Source: REDI01 sp038123735 (GTDB lineage: Bacteria > Myxococcota_A > UBA796 > GCA-2862545). From it: 6,377 bases of DNA. The translations under genes and the position numbers were made by a program. Of this stretch, positions 1 through 5,984 are shown piece by piece (the first letter of the stretch is position 1; each line of letters begins with the position of its first letter). The notes below the pieces were generated by a model, which was not told where the DNA came from, did not search any database, and saw only the letters and a program-made list of their open reading frames with translations. The stretch is from positions 1 to 6,377 of the forward strand of contig JAYPAP010000145.1 of the NCBI GenBank assembly GCA_038123735.1, written 5' to 3'.

Positions 1-466
1 GCTTCAGATGCCTCTTCAATCCCAGATCACCGGTCAAACAGAACCCACATGCCATCGCGCAGCCGACCTGAGACGACATGCACAAGGTCATCCGTTCCCC
101 ATCCGGAATGAGTACGCTCTCAATGCGATGACCATCTTCAAGGGCCCACAAATATTTTCGGGTGCCATCTTCAGACGCGAGAACGACATCTGGGACCAAC
201 ATGGAGATGTATGCGAGCGCCTCGAGCTTCTGCCTCCAGGCCTTCCCAACGTCCGACATCTCGCTGAACGAATGTGCCCCGCGCTGCCAAAGCTGCTTGT
301 AGATCCGCAATGCGAGCGCACGATCACCGCCCAGATGCTCCCCGACCCAGGCCACCAGGTCGCCTCTCGTAAAGCACTTGATATCTACTTTTCCCGAGTC
401 ATCGAATCGTAGGCGCTCAACACGGGAGAGCGGTCGTGCGGGCTTCGCTGGGGAGTGAGCGGGCAT
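1..466 (-). CDS. rlmN: 23S rRNA (adenine-C2)-methyltransferase RlmN, N-terminal part (runs off left edge)
   Basis: RlmN is a radical-SAM enzyme that methylates C2 of A2503 in 23S rRNA and also A37 of some tRNAs. I translated the minus strand from the ATG at 466-464; it stays open for 155 residues to the window edge, so the C-terminal part is missing. Residues 20-95 resemble the RlmN N-terminal domain (IYKQLWQRG near 56-63). A strand reading RIESVLIPDG (114-123) leads into SSQVGCAMACGFCLTG, which holds the CxxxCxFC iron-sulfur motif at C136, C140 and C143. The family's second catalytic cysteine lies outside the window. The start is supported by GGAG five bases upstream (472-475). The related Cfr resistance enzymes share the cluster motif, but the N-terminal domain and context fit a housekeeping RlmN better. 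It is divergent from the thioesterase gene. Confidence 0.93.
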   Translation of the reverse strand, partial: MPAHSPAKPARPLSRVERLRFDDSGKVDIKCFTRGDLVAWVGEHLGGDRALALRIYKQLWQRGAHSFSEMSDVGKAWRQKLEALAYISMLVPDVVLASEDGTRKYLWALEDGHRIESVLIPDGERMTLCMSSQVGCAMACGFCLTGDLGLKRHLK

Positions 467-471
467 CAAGT

Positions 472-475
472 CTCC
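472..475 (-). promoter_or_regulatory. Ribosome binding site of rlmN
   Basis: On the minus strand GGAG lies five bases before the ATG at 466. It fixes this start for the partial rlmN, since no other in-frame start nearby has such a site. Confidence 0.6.
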
Positions 476-479
476 GGGA

Positions 480-488
480 TGCTACAGT
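480..488 (+). promoter_or_regulatory. Candidate extended -10 promoter element of the thioesterase gene
   Basis: TGCTACAGT fits the extended -10 pattern TGnTAnAnT, with four of six matches to TATAAT. It would place the transcript start near 495, about 23 bases before the ATG at 518. No good -35 box is seen at the usual spacing (around 460-465), so this is a weak, pattern-only call. It sits in the 51-base gap shared with divergent rlmN. Confidence 0.3.
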
Positions 489-517
489 GGGGGCGGCTTT
501 CAAAGCTTGGAGTTTAG

Positions 518-952
518 ATGTCTTACCAAGGGTTGGTACAGGCGCTTCAGTCGGTACCGTTTCTGACGGCGCTGGGTATCACGGTCGAGAGCGCGAAGCC
601 GGGGGAGGTTACCCTCCGGCTCCCGGCCGTGGGTGAAAATCTCGATCACGCCAGCCATATCCACTCTGGCGCCTTGTTTTCATTGGGCGAAGCTGCAGCC
701 GGTGTCGCGGTGGGGACCTGCCCCGACCTGGTCGGCGTTCTCTGTCTGCAGAAAGCAACCGGGATCAAGTACACCGCACCCTGCACTGGACATGCGACAG
801 CCACAGCCCAAGTTCCCCAAGCGATCCTTGAACAATTGGCTGATCCAGCGCAGCAAGGAGAGAAGATTACCGGGGATATCATCGTGGGCATCACCGATGA
901 AGCTGGCACGCCTGTCGCCGAGGTCGTCGCCGTATACAACTTCCGAAAATAA
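518..952 (+). CDS. Hotdog-fold thioesterase, PaaI/DUF4442 type
   Basis: This 144-residue protein has the size and layout of a single hotdog-fold domain, a family that mostly hydrolyses acyl-CoA or acyl-carrier-protein thioesters in the cytoplasm. An N-terminal helix (FLTALGI, 15-21) is followed by a strand and then the signature HIHSGALFSLGEAAAG (47-62). H49 and the SG pair match the HGG turn of PaaI-like enzymes, and E58 falls where PaaI has its catalytic aspartate. Strands follow at LQKATGIKYTAPCTG (77-91) and GDIIVGITDEAGTPVAEVVAVY (119-140). GGAG at 509-512, five bases before the ATG, supports the start. The substrate cannot be told. The gene stands alone, divergent from rlmN and convergent with the phosphoesterase gene, whose stop is three bases away. 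The fold is secure and the exact subfamily is not. Confidence 0.82.
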   Translation: MSYQGLVQALQSVPFLTALGITVESAKPGEVTLRLPAVGENLDHASHIHSGALFSLGEAAAGVAVGTCPDLVGVLCLQKATGIKYTAPCTGHATATAQVPQAILEQLADPAQQGEKITGDIIVGITDEAGTPVAEVVAVYNFRK

Positions 953-955
953 CTA

Positions 956-1708
956 TTAAAACTGGCTTACTTCGGCCGTTGCATCCGGGGCCGACTCCAA
1001 CGTGTGGGTCAGCACCTCGCCGGTGACCAGATTCTGGTACGACGCGCTCCAGGCGCCAGCCGTCCAGGTGACGACTCCAAACTGAGCTTTGCCGAACGGC
1101 CTGCCCAAACCACCAACATTCATACAGAGCGTGTCGCCAATTCGGCAGATCGATGGCGACTCATGAATGTGCCCACAGACCAACATGCCGCTGCCCTTTG
1201 CGGCGTGAGCTCGCACCGCCCGGCTTCCTGCATGCTTTTCTTTGCGAGGCACCGCGTCCAAGGGTGTCATCCACGGGGGCGTGTGCGCAAGGAGGAGATC
1301 CCACGCTGGCAGAGTCTCCTTCGCGACCGCATCGTCATCAAATTCATAGGGGTCTCCTCGATAATCGGGCGACCCACCCAGCCCAACTACCCGCACATCG
1401 CCCACGAGCGCTTGGCGGCGGTCTACATTGCCTGCGATGTCTAAATCCCGAAGGTCATGGTTCCCGGGCACAAAATAACTAGGAACTCCAAGCTTGCGGA
1501 TCGACTCGAGCACCCCCTCCACGCTCCGTAGGTAGCGCCGCAACTCTCCCGGCTTCGGAGGTCGGCGGGAGGGCAGTAGGCTGCCGATGTCTCCAACTAG
1601 TAATACTGCATCTAGCTCGACTTTAGATAACCCATCGAGCACTTCATCAAGTACCGTTCGCTTTGCATGAACATCCCCGATCACGCCAATGCGCAGCTCA
1701 CCCGACAT
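956..1708 (-). CDS. Calcineurin-like metallophosphoesterase
   Basis: The 250-residue protein shows the dimetal phosphoesterase motifs in order: GDVH (11-14, D12 and H14), GDIG (39-42, D40), GNHD (82-85), LLAHTPP (138-145, H142) and GHIHES (179-184, H180 and H182). Family members hydrolyse phosphomonoesters or phosphodiesters, including nucleotides and DNA ends, using two bound metal ions. The substrate is not evident here, and there is no signal peptide or extra domain, so it is probably cytoplasmic. The ATG at 1708-1706 has GGAG eight bases upstream (1717-1720) and overlaps the end of the helicase gene by 11 bases, which implies translational coupling. That placement after a RecD2 helicase makes a nucleic-acid substrate possible, but this is inference. 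It lacks the length and context of SbcD/Mre11. Confidence 0.88.
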   Translation of the reverse strand: MSGELRIGVIGDVHAKRTVLDEVLDGLSKVELDAVLLVGDIGSLLPSRRPPKPGELRRYLRSVEGVLESIRKLGVPSYFVPGNHDLRDLDIAGNVDRRQALVGDVRVVGLGGSPDYRGDPYEFDDDAVAKETLPAWDLLLAHTPPWMTPLDAVPRKEKHAGSRAVRAHAAKGSGMLVCGHIHESPSICRIGDTLCMNVGGLGRPFGKAQFGVVTWTAGAWSASYQNLVTGEVLTHTLESAPDATAEVSQF

Positions 1709-3860
1709 TCAATAGTCTCCGCTGAAGGCCAGAATTTCGCTCATCTCCACTCGCACTTCCAACCGACTTCTGCCATGCCCGATGAGATCCAACAACGCAT
1801 AGAAATCGCTTTGCCCGCGTGATTGCAGTATAGAACAAGTTTTTCCTCAGCATCAGACCATGCGAGTGGTGAAGCATCAGAACCACCGCACCGTACTCGC
1901 TCCCTTGGCTCTTATGCACCGTGATGGCATAAGCCAACTCCAGGCTTCCAAGCTCCTCCCACGGCCAATCGACTCTTCGGCCATCGAAGTCGATGACCAA
2001 CCCCGACGCCGACGCATCGAGCACCAAACCGGTATCGCCATTGAAGACCTCAACCTCGTAGCGATTGCGGGTGCAAATCACCCTGTCACCGTGTCGAAAC
2101 CCGCGATTTCCCCGCTTGATCTCCTTGCCATCGGGGTTGAGTGCTCGCTGCATCGCTTCGTTCAAATTCTGGGTACCAAGCGTACCTTTCTTCATGGGGG
2201 TGAGTACTTGAACATCATGAATTGGATCAAAGCCCAGCGCCGGTAAGCGCTTGCTGATCACGGCCAGTAACGTCGATAACGCGTGATCCGGATCTCCACG
2301 TTCAACCAGGAAGCAGTCATCATAGCTCGCATGCTCGCCACTCACCGGGACGCGACCAGACTGAATCGCGAGGGCTGCGGACAGGATACCCGACTCCTTC
2401 TCTTGCCTATAAACATGGGTCAACCGCACTTGCTTCACCACCTCAGACTGAAGCAGATCGCGAAGCACCTGACCAGGACCGACCGACGGAAGCTGCTCGG
2501 CATCGCCCACCAACACCAAACTCACGGATGGATCGGGGATAGACCTCAACAAGGCGCACATCAGCTGGAGATCCACCATGCTGACCTCGTCGACGATCAG
2601 ACCATCCGCATCGAGCGGGTTGGATTCATCACGCTGAAAACCACCCTCTCCCGGACGATATTCCAGCAGCCGATGCAGGGTACTCGCAGCCTGTCCCGTC
2701 GCCTCTTCCAGCCGACGCGCCGCCCTCCCCGTCGGAGAAGCTAACGACCACTGCTCCCCTCGCTCACGCGCTGCCCGGGCAAGAACCTTGAGAAGCGTGG
2801 TCTTGCCGGTCCCGGGTCCACCCGTGACGACGACGACTCCTCCCCCAAGAGCCACCCGAACCGCCTCCCTCTGCTCAGCGGAAAGGGAGACGCGTTCATA
2901 TCGCTCAGCCCGCTCAATCTCCTCATTCGAGACCCCTTGTCGAACCCCATGCTCCGTCCTCCCACGAAGCTGCTCAGCAATCTCGGTCTCATATCTCCAT
3001 AGTCTGGCTAAATACACCTGAGTCGGCTCGCCGGTAGGCTGCTCCCGGATCAGACGCCGATCGAGCTCGGCAGACGACACAGCATCAGAGAGCTGCTCCG
3101 TAGGCACGCCAAGACCCTGAACCGCCTGCTCAAGCTGGGTCCAGGTGAGAAAACTATGGCCCTCCTGGCTCGCGCGCTCAAGCGCGTATTCAGCGGCCGC
3201 TCGCACGCGTTCAGGAGCATCTTTCGGGATTCCATGCTGCAGGGCAATCGCATCAGCCGTGCGGAATCCCACCCCCGAGATCTCCTCGGAGAGCCGATAG
3301 GGCTTCCGCGCGACGACCGTGGCGGCCGCATCCCCATAGGCCTCACGAATCCGGCGAACGACGCGACTGCTCAACCCGAGACCTCGCAATCGCACCGTTA
3401 GAGCCGCACCTTCCTGGTCGGATTCCCAGCGCGTACGGATCGCCTCCACGCGAGTAGGACCGAGGCCGGGGACATCAAGCAGCTTTTCCAGGTCGTCTGA
3501 CAAGACTTGAAGGGTGGACACCCCGAAGTGCCTGACGATCTGTCGCGCGGTCTTCCTGCCTACACCTGGAATCTCAGCTTGCGCGAGGTAAAGCTCAAGG
3601 CCATCGAGGGTGCGAGGAAGCCCGTCAAGAAAACCCGTGGAACGAAACTGGCGCCCGTGCACCGCATGGGACTCCCACCGACCCTCTAACGCAACAAATG
3701 TGTCGATATCCGCTTCGTCAGCCAGTAACGCAAGATCACCGACCGCGGTCACTTCACCCTTCGCCGTTTTTAAACGAACGACCGCGTATCCACCGTCTTC
3801 TGAAGCCCAAACAACCCGTGAGAGGCGCCCTTCCAACCAGCCAACGTCTGGGTTCCCCAT
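1698..3860 (-). CDS. recD2: RecD2-type ATP-dependent DNA helicase (SF1B)
   Basis: This full-length, 720-residue protein matches the RecD2 (RecD/TraA) architecture. RecD2 proteins are 5'-3' DNA helicases acting outside RecBCD in repair and replication-fork upkeep. An OB-like N-terminal domain (about 8-75) precedes helix-hairpin-helix repeats at EIPGVGRKTA (96-105), DVPGLGPTRV (129-138) and EISGVGFRTA (193-202). The helicase core follows: Q-motif LSAEQREAV (326-334), Walker A GGPGTGKTT (347-355, K353), motif Ia SPTGRAARRL (375-384), Walker B LIVDEVSMVD (421-430), motif III VGDAEQLPSVGPGQ (451-464), YRQ (484-486), VFNGDTG (605-611), motif V AITVHKSQGSEY (645-656) and motif VI FYTAITRAKR (676-685). 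The ATG shares one base with the upstream DUF502 stop (TAATG), with AGGG five bases upstream. All catalytic motifs look intact. The gene ends 11 bases inside the phosphoesterase gene. No recB or recC is present in the window. Confidence 0.95.
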   Translation of the reverse strand: MGNPDVGWLEGRLSRVVWASEDGGYAVVRLKTAKGEVTAVGDLALLADEADIDTFVALEGRWESHAVHGRQFRSTGFLDGLPRTLDGLELYLAQAEIPGVGRKTARQIVRHFGVSTLQVLSDDLEKLLDVPGLGPTRVEAIRTRWESDQEGAALTVRLRGLGLSSRVVRRIREAYGDAAATVVARKPYRLSEEISGVGFRTADAIALQHGIPKDAPERVRAAAEYALERASQEGHSFLTWTQLEQAVQGLGVPTEQLSDAVSSAELDRRLIREQPTGEPTQVYLARLWRYETEIAEQLRGRTEHGVRQGVSNEEIERAERYERVSLSAEQREAVRVALGGGVVVVTGGPGTGKTTLLKVLARAARERGEQWSLASPTGRAARRLEEATGQAASTLHRLLEYRPGEGGFQRDESNPLDADGLIVDEVSMVDLQLMCALLRSIPDPSVSLVLVGDAEQLPSVGPGQVLRDLLQSEVVKQVRLTHVYRQEKESGILSAALAIQSGRVPVSGEHASYDDCFLVERGDPDHALSTLLAVISKRLPALGFDPIHDVQVLTPMKKGTLGTQNLNEAMQRALNPDGKEIKRGNRGFRHGDRVICTRNRYEVEVFNGDTGLVLDASASGLVIDFDGRRVDWPWEELGSLELAYAITVHKSQGSEYGAVVLMLHHSHGLMLRKNLFYTAITRAKRFLCVVGSHRAWQKSVGSASGDERNSGLQRRLLNVG

Positions 3861-3862
3861 TA
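3858..3862 (-). promoter_or_regulatory. TAATG stop/start overlap coupling DUF502 and recD2
   Basis: The minus strand reads TAATG: the TAA ends the DUF502 gene and the last A starts the recD2 ATG. AGGG (3866-3869) lies five bases upstream, inside the DUF502 coding end. This arrangement is typical of termination-reinitiation, so the helicase is probably made by ribosomes finishing the membrane protein. Confidence 0.75.
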
Positions 3863-4579
3863 GGACCCTGAATCCCGTTGATACACCGGAAGGGTAATCC
3901 CCCGGAGTGGCTCATTATCAGGCGCCACCAGGCCAGCGCTCATCAACAACTTGAAGCCTTGCTCGATGGTGAGCTCGGTATGAACGACCTCGGAAGCATG
4001 CATCACCGCGTAAAACCCTGTGGTTGGGTTTGGCGTAGTGGGGAGAAAAACGTTGAGCATCTCCGAACCATCATCCGCCTGAAATGCAGATTTCCCATTC
4101 AAAAAGCCAAGTGCAAAGCAACCTTTTCTGGGCCACTCCACCACGACGACTGCATCGAACGCATTCCCGTCTCGATTAAACAGCAACTCCAGCAGCTCTT
4201 TGACCGCTGAGTAGACGCTGGAAGCGACCGGCACCCGCGACAAAATGAACTCATACAGTCCGATCAACCACCGACCCACGTAGGAGCGCGCGAGAACGCC
4301 GGCGAGAAGCACCGTGACGATCACCGTGATCACGCCTACGCCTCGTGGAAGACCAGCCTCCGTTAGCAAGAAGGAGGGGATCACCGACGCAATCGCATCG
4401 AGCCATCCATAGTCCTTAAGAAATGGAGATATGAACGAGACGATAGAGTCCACAACGGATGCGAGATAGACGACGAGCCACACCGTGACTCCGAGCGGCA
4501 GGGTCACCAGTAGGCCGGTCAGAAATATCGCTCTTAGACGTTGGAATGCACTCTTCATCATGGCACCATGGCGTACCAC
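3860..4579 (-). CDS. DUF502 family two-helix membrane protein
   Basis: DUF502 proteins are widespread bacterial inner-membrane proteins of unproven function. The usual layout is visible. A first membrane segment (about 17-45) contains GLLVTLPLGVTVWLVV. A loop follows, then a second segment (about 80-98, GVGVITVIVTVLLAGVLA). The rest is a soluble domain with the family motifs SRVPVASSVYSAVKELLE (114-131), VVVVEWPRKGCFALGFLN (144-161) and FLPTTPNPTTGFYAVM (178-193), ending in EQGFKLLMSAGLV. I favour the GTG start at 4579-4577 because AGGGGTGAT lies just upstream, pairing well with the 16S tail. The ATGs at 4561 and 4558 give the more typical family N-terminus (MKSAFQRLR) but lack a clear ribosome site, so either is possible. 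It heads the unit with recD2 and the phosphoesterase. Confidence 0.9.
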   Translation of the reverse strand: MVRHGAMMKSAFQRLRAIFLTGLLVTLPLGVTVWLVVYLASVVDSIVSFISPFLKDYGWLDAIASVIPSFLLTEAGLPRGVGVITVIVTVLLAGVLARSYVGRWLIGLYEFILSRVPVASSVYSAVKELLELLFNRDGNAFDAVVVVEWPRKGCFALGFLNGKSAFQADDGSEMLNVFLPTTPNPTTGFYAVMHASEVVHTELTIEQGFKLLMSAGLVAPDNEPLRGITLPVYQRDSGS

Positions 4580-4582
4580 GAA

Positions 4583-4590
4583 TCACCCCT
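4583..4590 (-). promoter_or_regulatory. Ribosome binding site supporting the GTG start of the DUF502 gene
   Basis: Minus strand AGGGGTGA lies three bases before the GTG at 4579; the AGGGG core is six bases from the start codon. It resembles the extended anti-16S sequence AGGAGGTGATC. It decides between GTG at 4579 and the ATGs at 4561/4558, which have no comparable site. Confidence 0.5.
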
Positions 4591-4606
4591 GACCGGTAGG
4601 AACCTC

Positions 4607-5305
4607 ATGCGCTTCCTCTTCATCGCCTTCATTGCCACATCTTGCCTCGTGCCCACTCCCGACAAACCATCGACACCGGAAGTTGGAGCGAGTGCTGGGG
4701 ATGCGAACGAAAAAACCGACAAACCCAAGATCGTCGTCGAACGATTTGATAAGAAGGCGGACCCGATTTTACCGCCACCTCCTAAAGCCGGCCTCCAAGG
4801 CGTGGATATCGTCGGTCACGGACTCCGGATCACCATCTATCCCCCGTTTCAAGTCGGACTCACCGAGGACTACGTCCACGGCTTCATCGAAAAAGATGAG
4901 GAAGGCGGTATCATACTATCTTGGTGGGATGTCACGCACCCCGGAAATGACCGCACCTCGGGAATGGCTGGACTGCACAACGCCGGCGTTGCTGTGCACC
5001 CCGTCCCCGAGTCCACGGAGATCATCAAAACAACACTCCCCTGGCCGAATGGCGAGTCTGGGGTGGCCTATCGTCGAGGAACTACCGGCTCTTACGTCTT
5101 ATTGCCAACGTCGCTGGTAGATGCCGGTGGAATGCTGACGGTGTCGGCCGGTCCAGCGGACGATGGATGGTCGGTTGAGCACAACGGCCAAAAGACCCCG
5201 CTTGAGAATCGAAAGCTCCTCCACAGCGCTGACCCGGCGAAGGGACAGCCGTTCGACAATTCGGACACGCCATACAAGCCCTGGGGTCCATGGCCGATGC
5301 CCTAA
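4607..5305 (+). CDS. Putative lipoprotein of unknown family
   Basis: I do not recognise this 232-residue protein. The ATG at 4607 is chosen because a TAGGA site (4597-4601) lies six bases upstream and because it opens a short lipoprotein signal peptide, MRFLFIAFIATSC, with lipobox-like ATSC and the lipidated cysteine at C13. Upstream in-frame ATGs at 4541 and 4568 would bury that signal. A proline- and charge-rich linker follows (about 14-62, including ILPPPPKAG). A compact domain then follows with GHGLRITIYPPFQVGLTEDYV-like strands (70-90), GGIILSWWDVTHPGNDRT (100-117), GLHNAGVAVHPVP (122-134) and a beta-rich stretch to about 195. It ends in an aromatic/proline tail, KPWGPWPMP. It is probably periplasmic and membrane-anchored. 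No catalytic motif is visible. It is divergent from the DUF502 gene and its stop overlaps that of the next gene. The gene call is good and the function unknown. Confidence 0.75.
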   Translation: MRFLFIAFIATSCLVPTPDKPSTPEVGASAGDANEKTDKPKIVVERFDKKADPILPPPPKAGLQGVDIVGHGLRITIYPPFQVGLTEDYVHGFIEKDEEGGIILSWWDVTHPGNDRTSGMAGLHNAGVAVHPVPESTEIIKTTLPWPNGESGVAYRRGTTGSYVLLPTSLVDAGGMLTVSAGPADDGWSVEHNGQKTPLENRKLLHSADPAKGQPFDNSDTPYKPWGPWPMP

Positions 5306-5310
5306 TCGGC
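5293..5310. repeat. Inverted repeat across overlapping convergent stop codons
   Basis: GCCGAT (5293-5298) and ATCGGC (5305-5310) form a perfect six-base-pair stem with a six-base loop. The stem-loop spans both stop codons of the convergent lipoprotein and DUF2064 genes. It has no T-run on either side, so it is not a standard intrinsic terminator; it could act weakly on both transcripts or be chance. Confidence 0.4.
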
Positions 5311-5961
5311 AACCAAAGCCTCTAAGGCACTTTTCGACCAGGCAGGTAACTCGCTAGGCTCTGAAATTGTCAGCCACCGCTCCAGGTCGTGGGCCGTGTC
5401 GATATCCAACACTTCGGGGAGCAGGTGAGCACGCCTACGGTCCTGCTTGATGCGCGCGAGTGTCTGAGCGAGGACGACGTCTGTGCTCCAGTCAACCCCA
5501 TCAAAAACCGAGGATGGCCAGTAAGAAAGACCCAACAGAGAGTATCCCCCATCGCCAGCAGGCGACACGACCGCATCATGGTCGAGGAGTGCCTGCGCAG
5601 CGTGCATCACATGTGCACCCTCGAGTCCGGGCGCATCTGTCCCAATTACAACCACCCTTTCCGCGCCCGCAGCATAAACTTCCGAAAAAGCAGACGTCAG
5701 GCGCTCACCCAAGGTCGCCCCAACTTGAGCCCGAACTTCCCATGTGGCATCGAGGCGGTTTCGCATGAGCGAAACGTCCTCCTCACTCGCCACATAAAAA
5801 TACGGTTGGAAGCGGGTGGAAGTTGCGACCGCTATCGTGTGGTTCGTGCATCCATCGACAAATTCAAACGCGGCCTGATCACCAATATCTGCCGCTAATC
5901 GTCGCTTCCCCTCACCTAATCGCGGGTAGCGCCCGAATACGATCAGTGACGTTTGTCGCAT
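5302..5961 (-). CDS. DUF2064 / TIGR04282 family CofC-like glycosyl- or nucleotidyltransferase
   Basis: This 219-residue, single-domain protein belongs to the DUF2064 family, related in fold to CofC/MobA nucleotidyltransferases and GT-A enzymes. The expected landmarks appear in order: the N-terminal nucleotide-binding stretch VFGRYPRLGEGKRRL (8-22, normally K-x-P-x-x-G-x-x-KTRL), QVGATLGERL (79-88), the metal-site strand VVVIGTDAPGL (103-113), SPAGDGGYSLLGL (133-145) and the late DIDTAHDLERW (186-196). Members are often annotated rSAM/selenodomain-associated transferase 1, and some are linked to arsenosugar synthesis. No radical-SAM or arsenic gene is in view here, so the substrate is open. 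Full length. The ATG at 5961 has only a weak GAG site two bases away and follows the RNase G-type stop by 14 bases, which suggests coupled translation. The last bases overlap the stop of the lipoprotein gene. Confidence 0.85.
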   Translation of the reverse strand: MRQTSLIVFGRYPRLGEGKRRLAADIGDQAAFEFVDGCTNHTIAVATSTRFQPYFYVASEEDVSLMRNRLDATWEVRAQVGATLGERLTSAFSEVYAAGAERVVVIGTDAPGLEGAHVMHAAQALLDHDAVVSPAGDGGYSLLGLSYWPSSVFDGVDWSTDVVLAQTLARIKQDRRRAHLLPEVLDIDTAHDLERWLTISEPSELPAWSKSALEALVAD

Positions 5962-5969
5962 ACTCGAAG

Positions 5970-5984
5970 GCGCGCTCAGCGCGC
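5970..5984 (-). repeat. GC hairpin with the stop codon in its loop
   Basis: On the minus strand GCGCGC-TGA-GCGCGC forms a six-base-pair, all-GC stem with a three-base loop that is exactly the TGA stop of the RNase G-type gene. It lies eight bases before the DUF2064 ATG. The following bases (CTTCGAGT) are not T-rich, so it is unlikely to be an intrinsic terminator. It could limit independent ribosome entry at the next gene. Confidence 0.5.

Noticed and set aside
8..412. A 134-codon plus-strand reading frame opposite the left-hand gene
   Set aside because: The opposite strand encodes RlmN with its CxxxCxFC motif; the plus-strand protein has no recognisable features and is a shadow.
2283..2744. 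A 153-codon plus-strand frame inside the helicase region
   Set aside because: It lies antisense to the RecD2 Walker A/B region and has no domain features; the long open frame follows from the helicase codon use.
3173..3186. CGCGCT-CA-AGCGCG palindrome
   Set aside because: It lies inside recD2 and is explained by the codons for Ala-Leu-Glu-Arg-Ala; no regulatory context.
4515..4596. Eight-base inverted repeat CCGGTCAG / CTGACCGG flanking the divergent starts
   Set aside because: Arms are 66 bases apart and an eight-base match over such a distance is expected by chance somewhere in a window of this size; no operator-like symmetry beyond it.
4541..4606. N-terminal extension of the lipoprotein from ATG at 4541 or 4568
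   Set aside because: It would overlap the DUF502 start and hide the signal peptide; the ATG at 4607 has the ribosome site and the lipobox in the right place.
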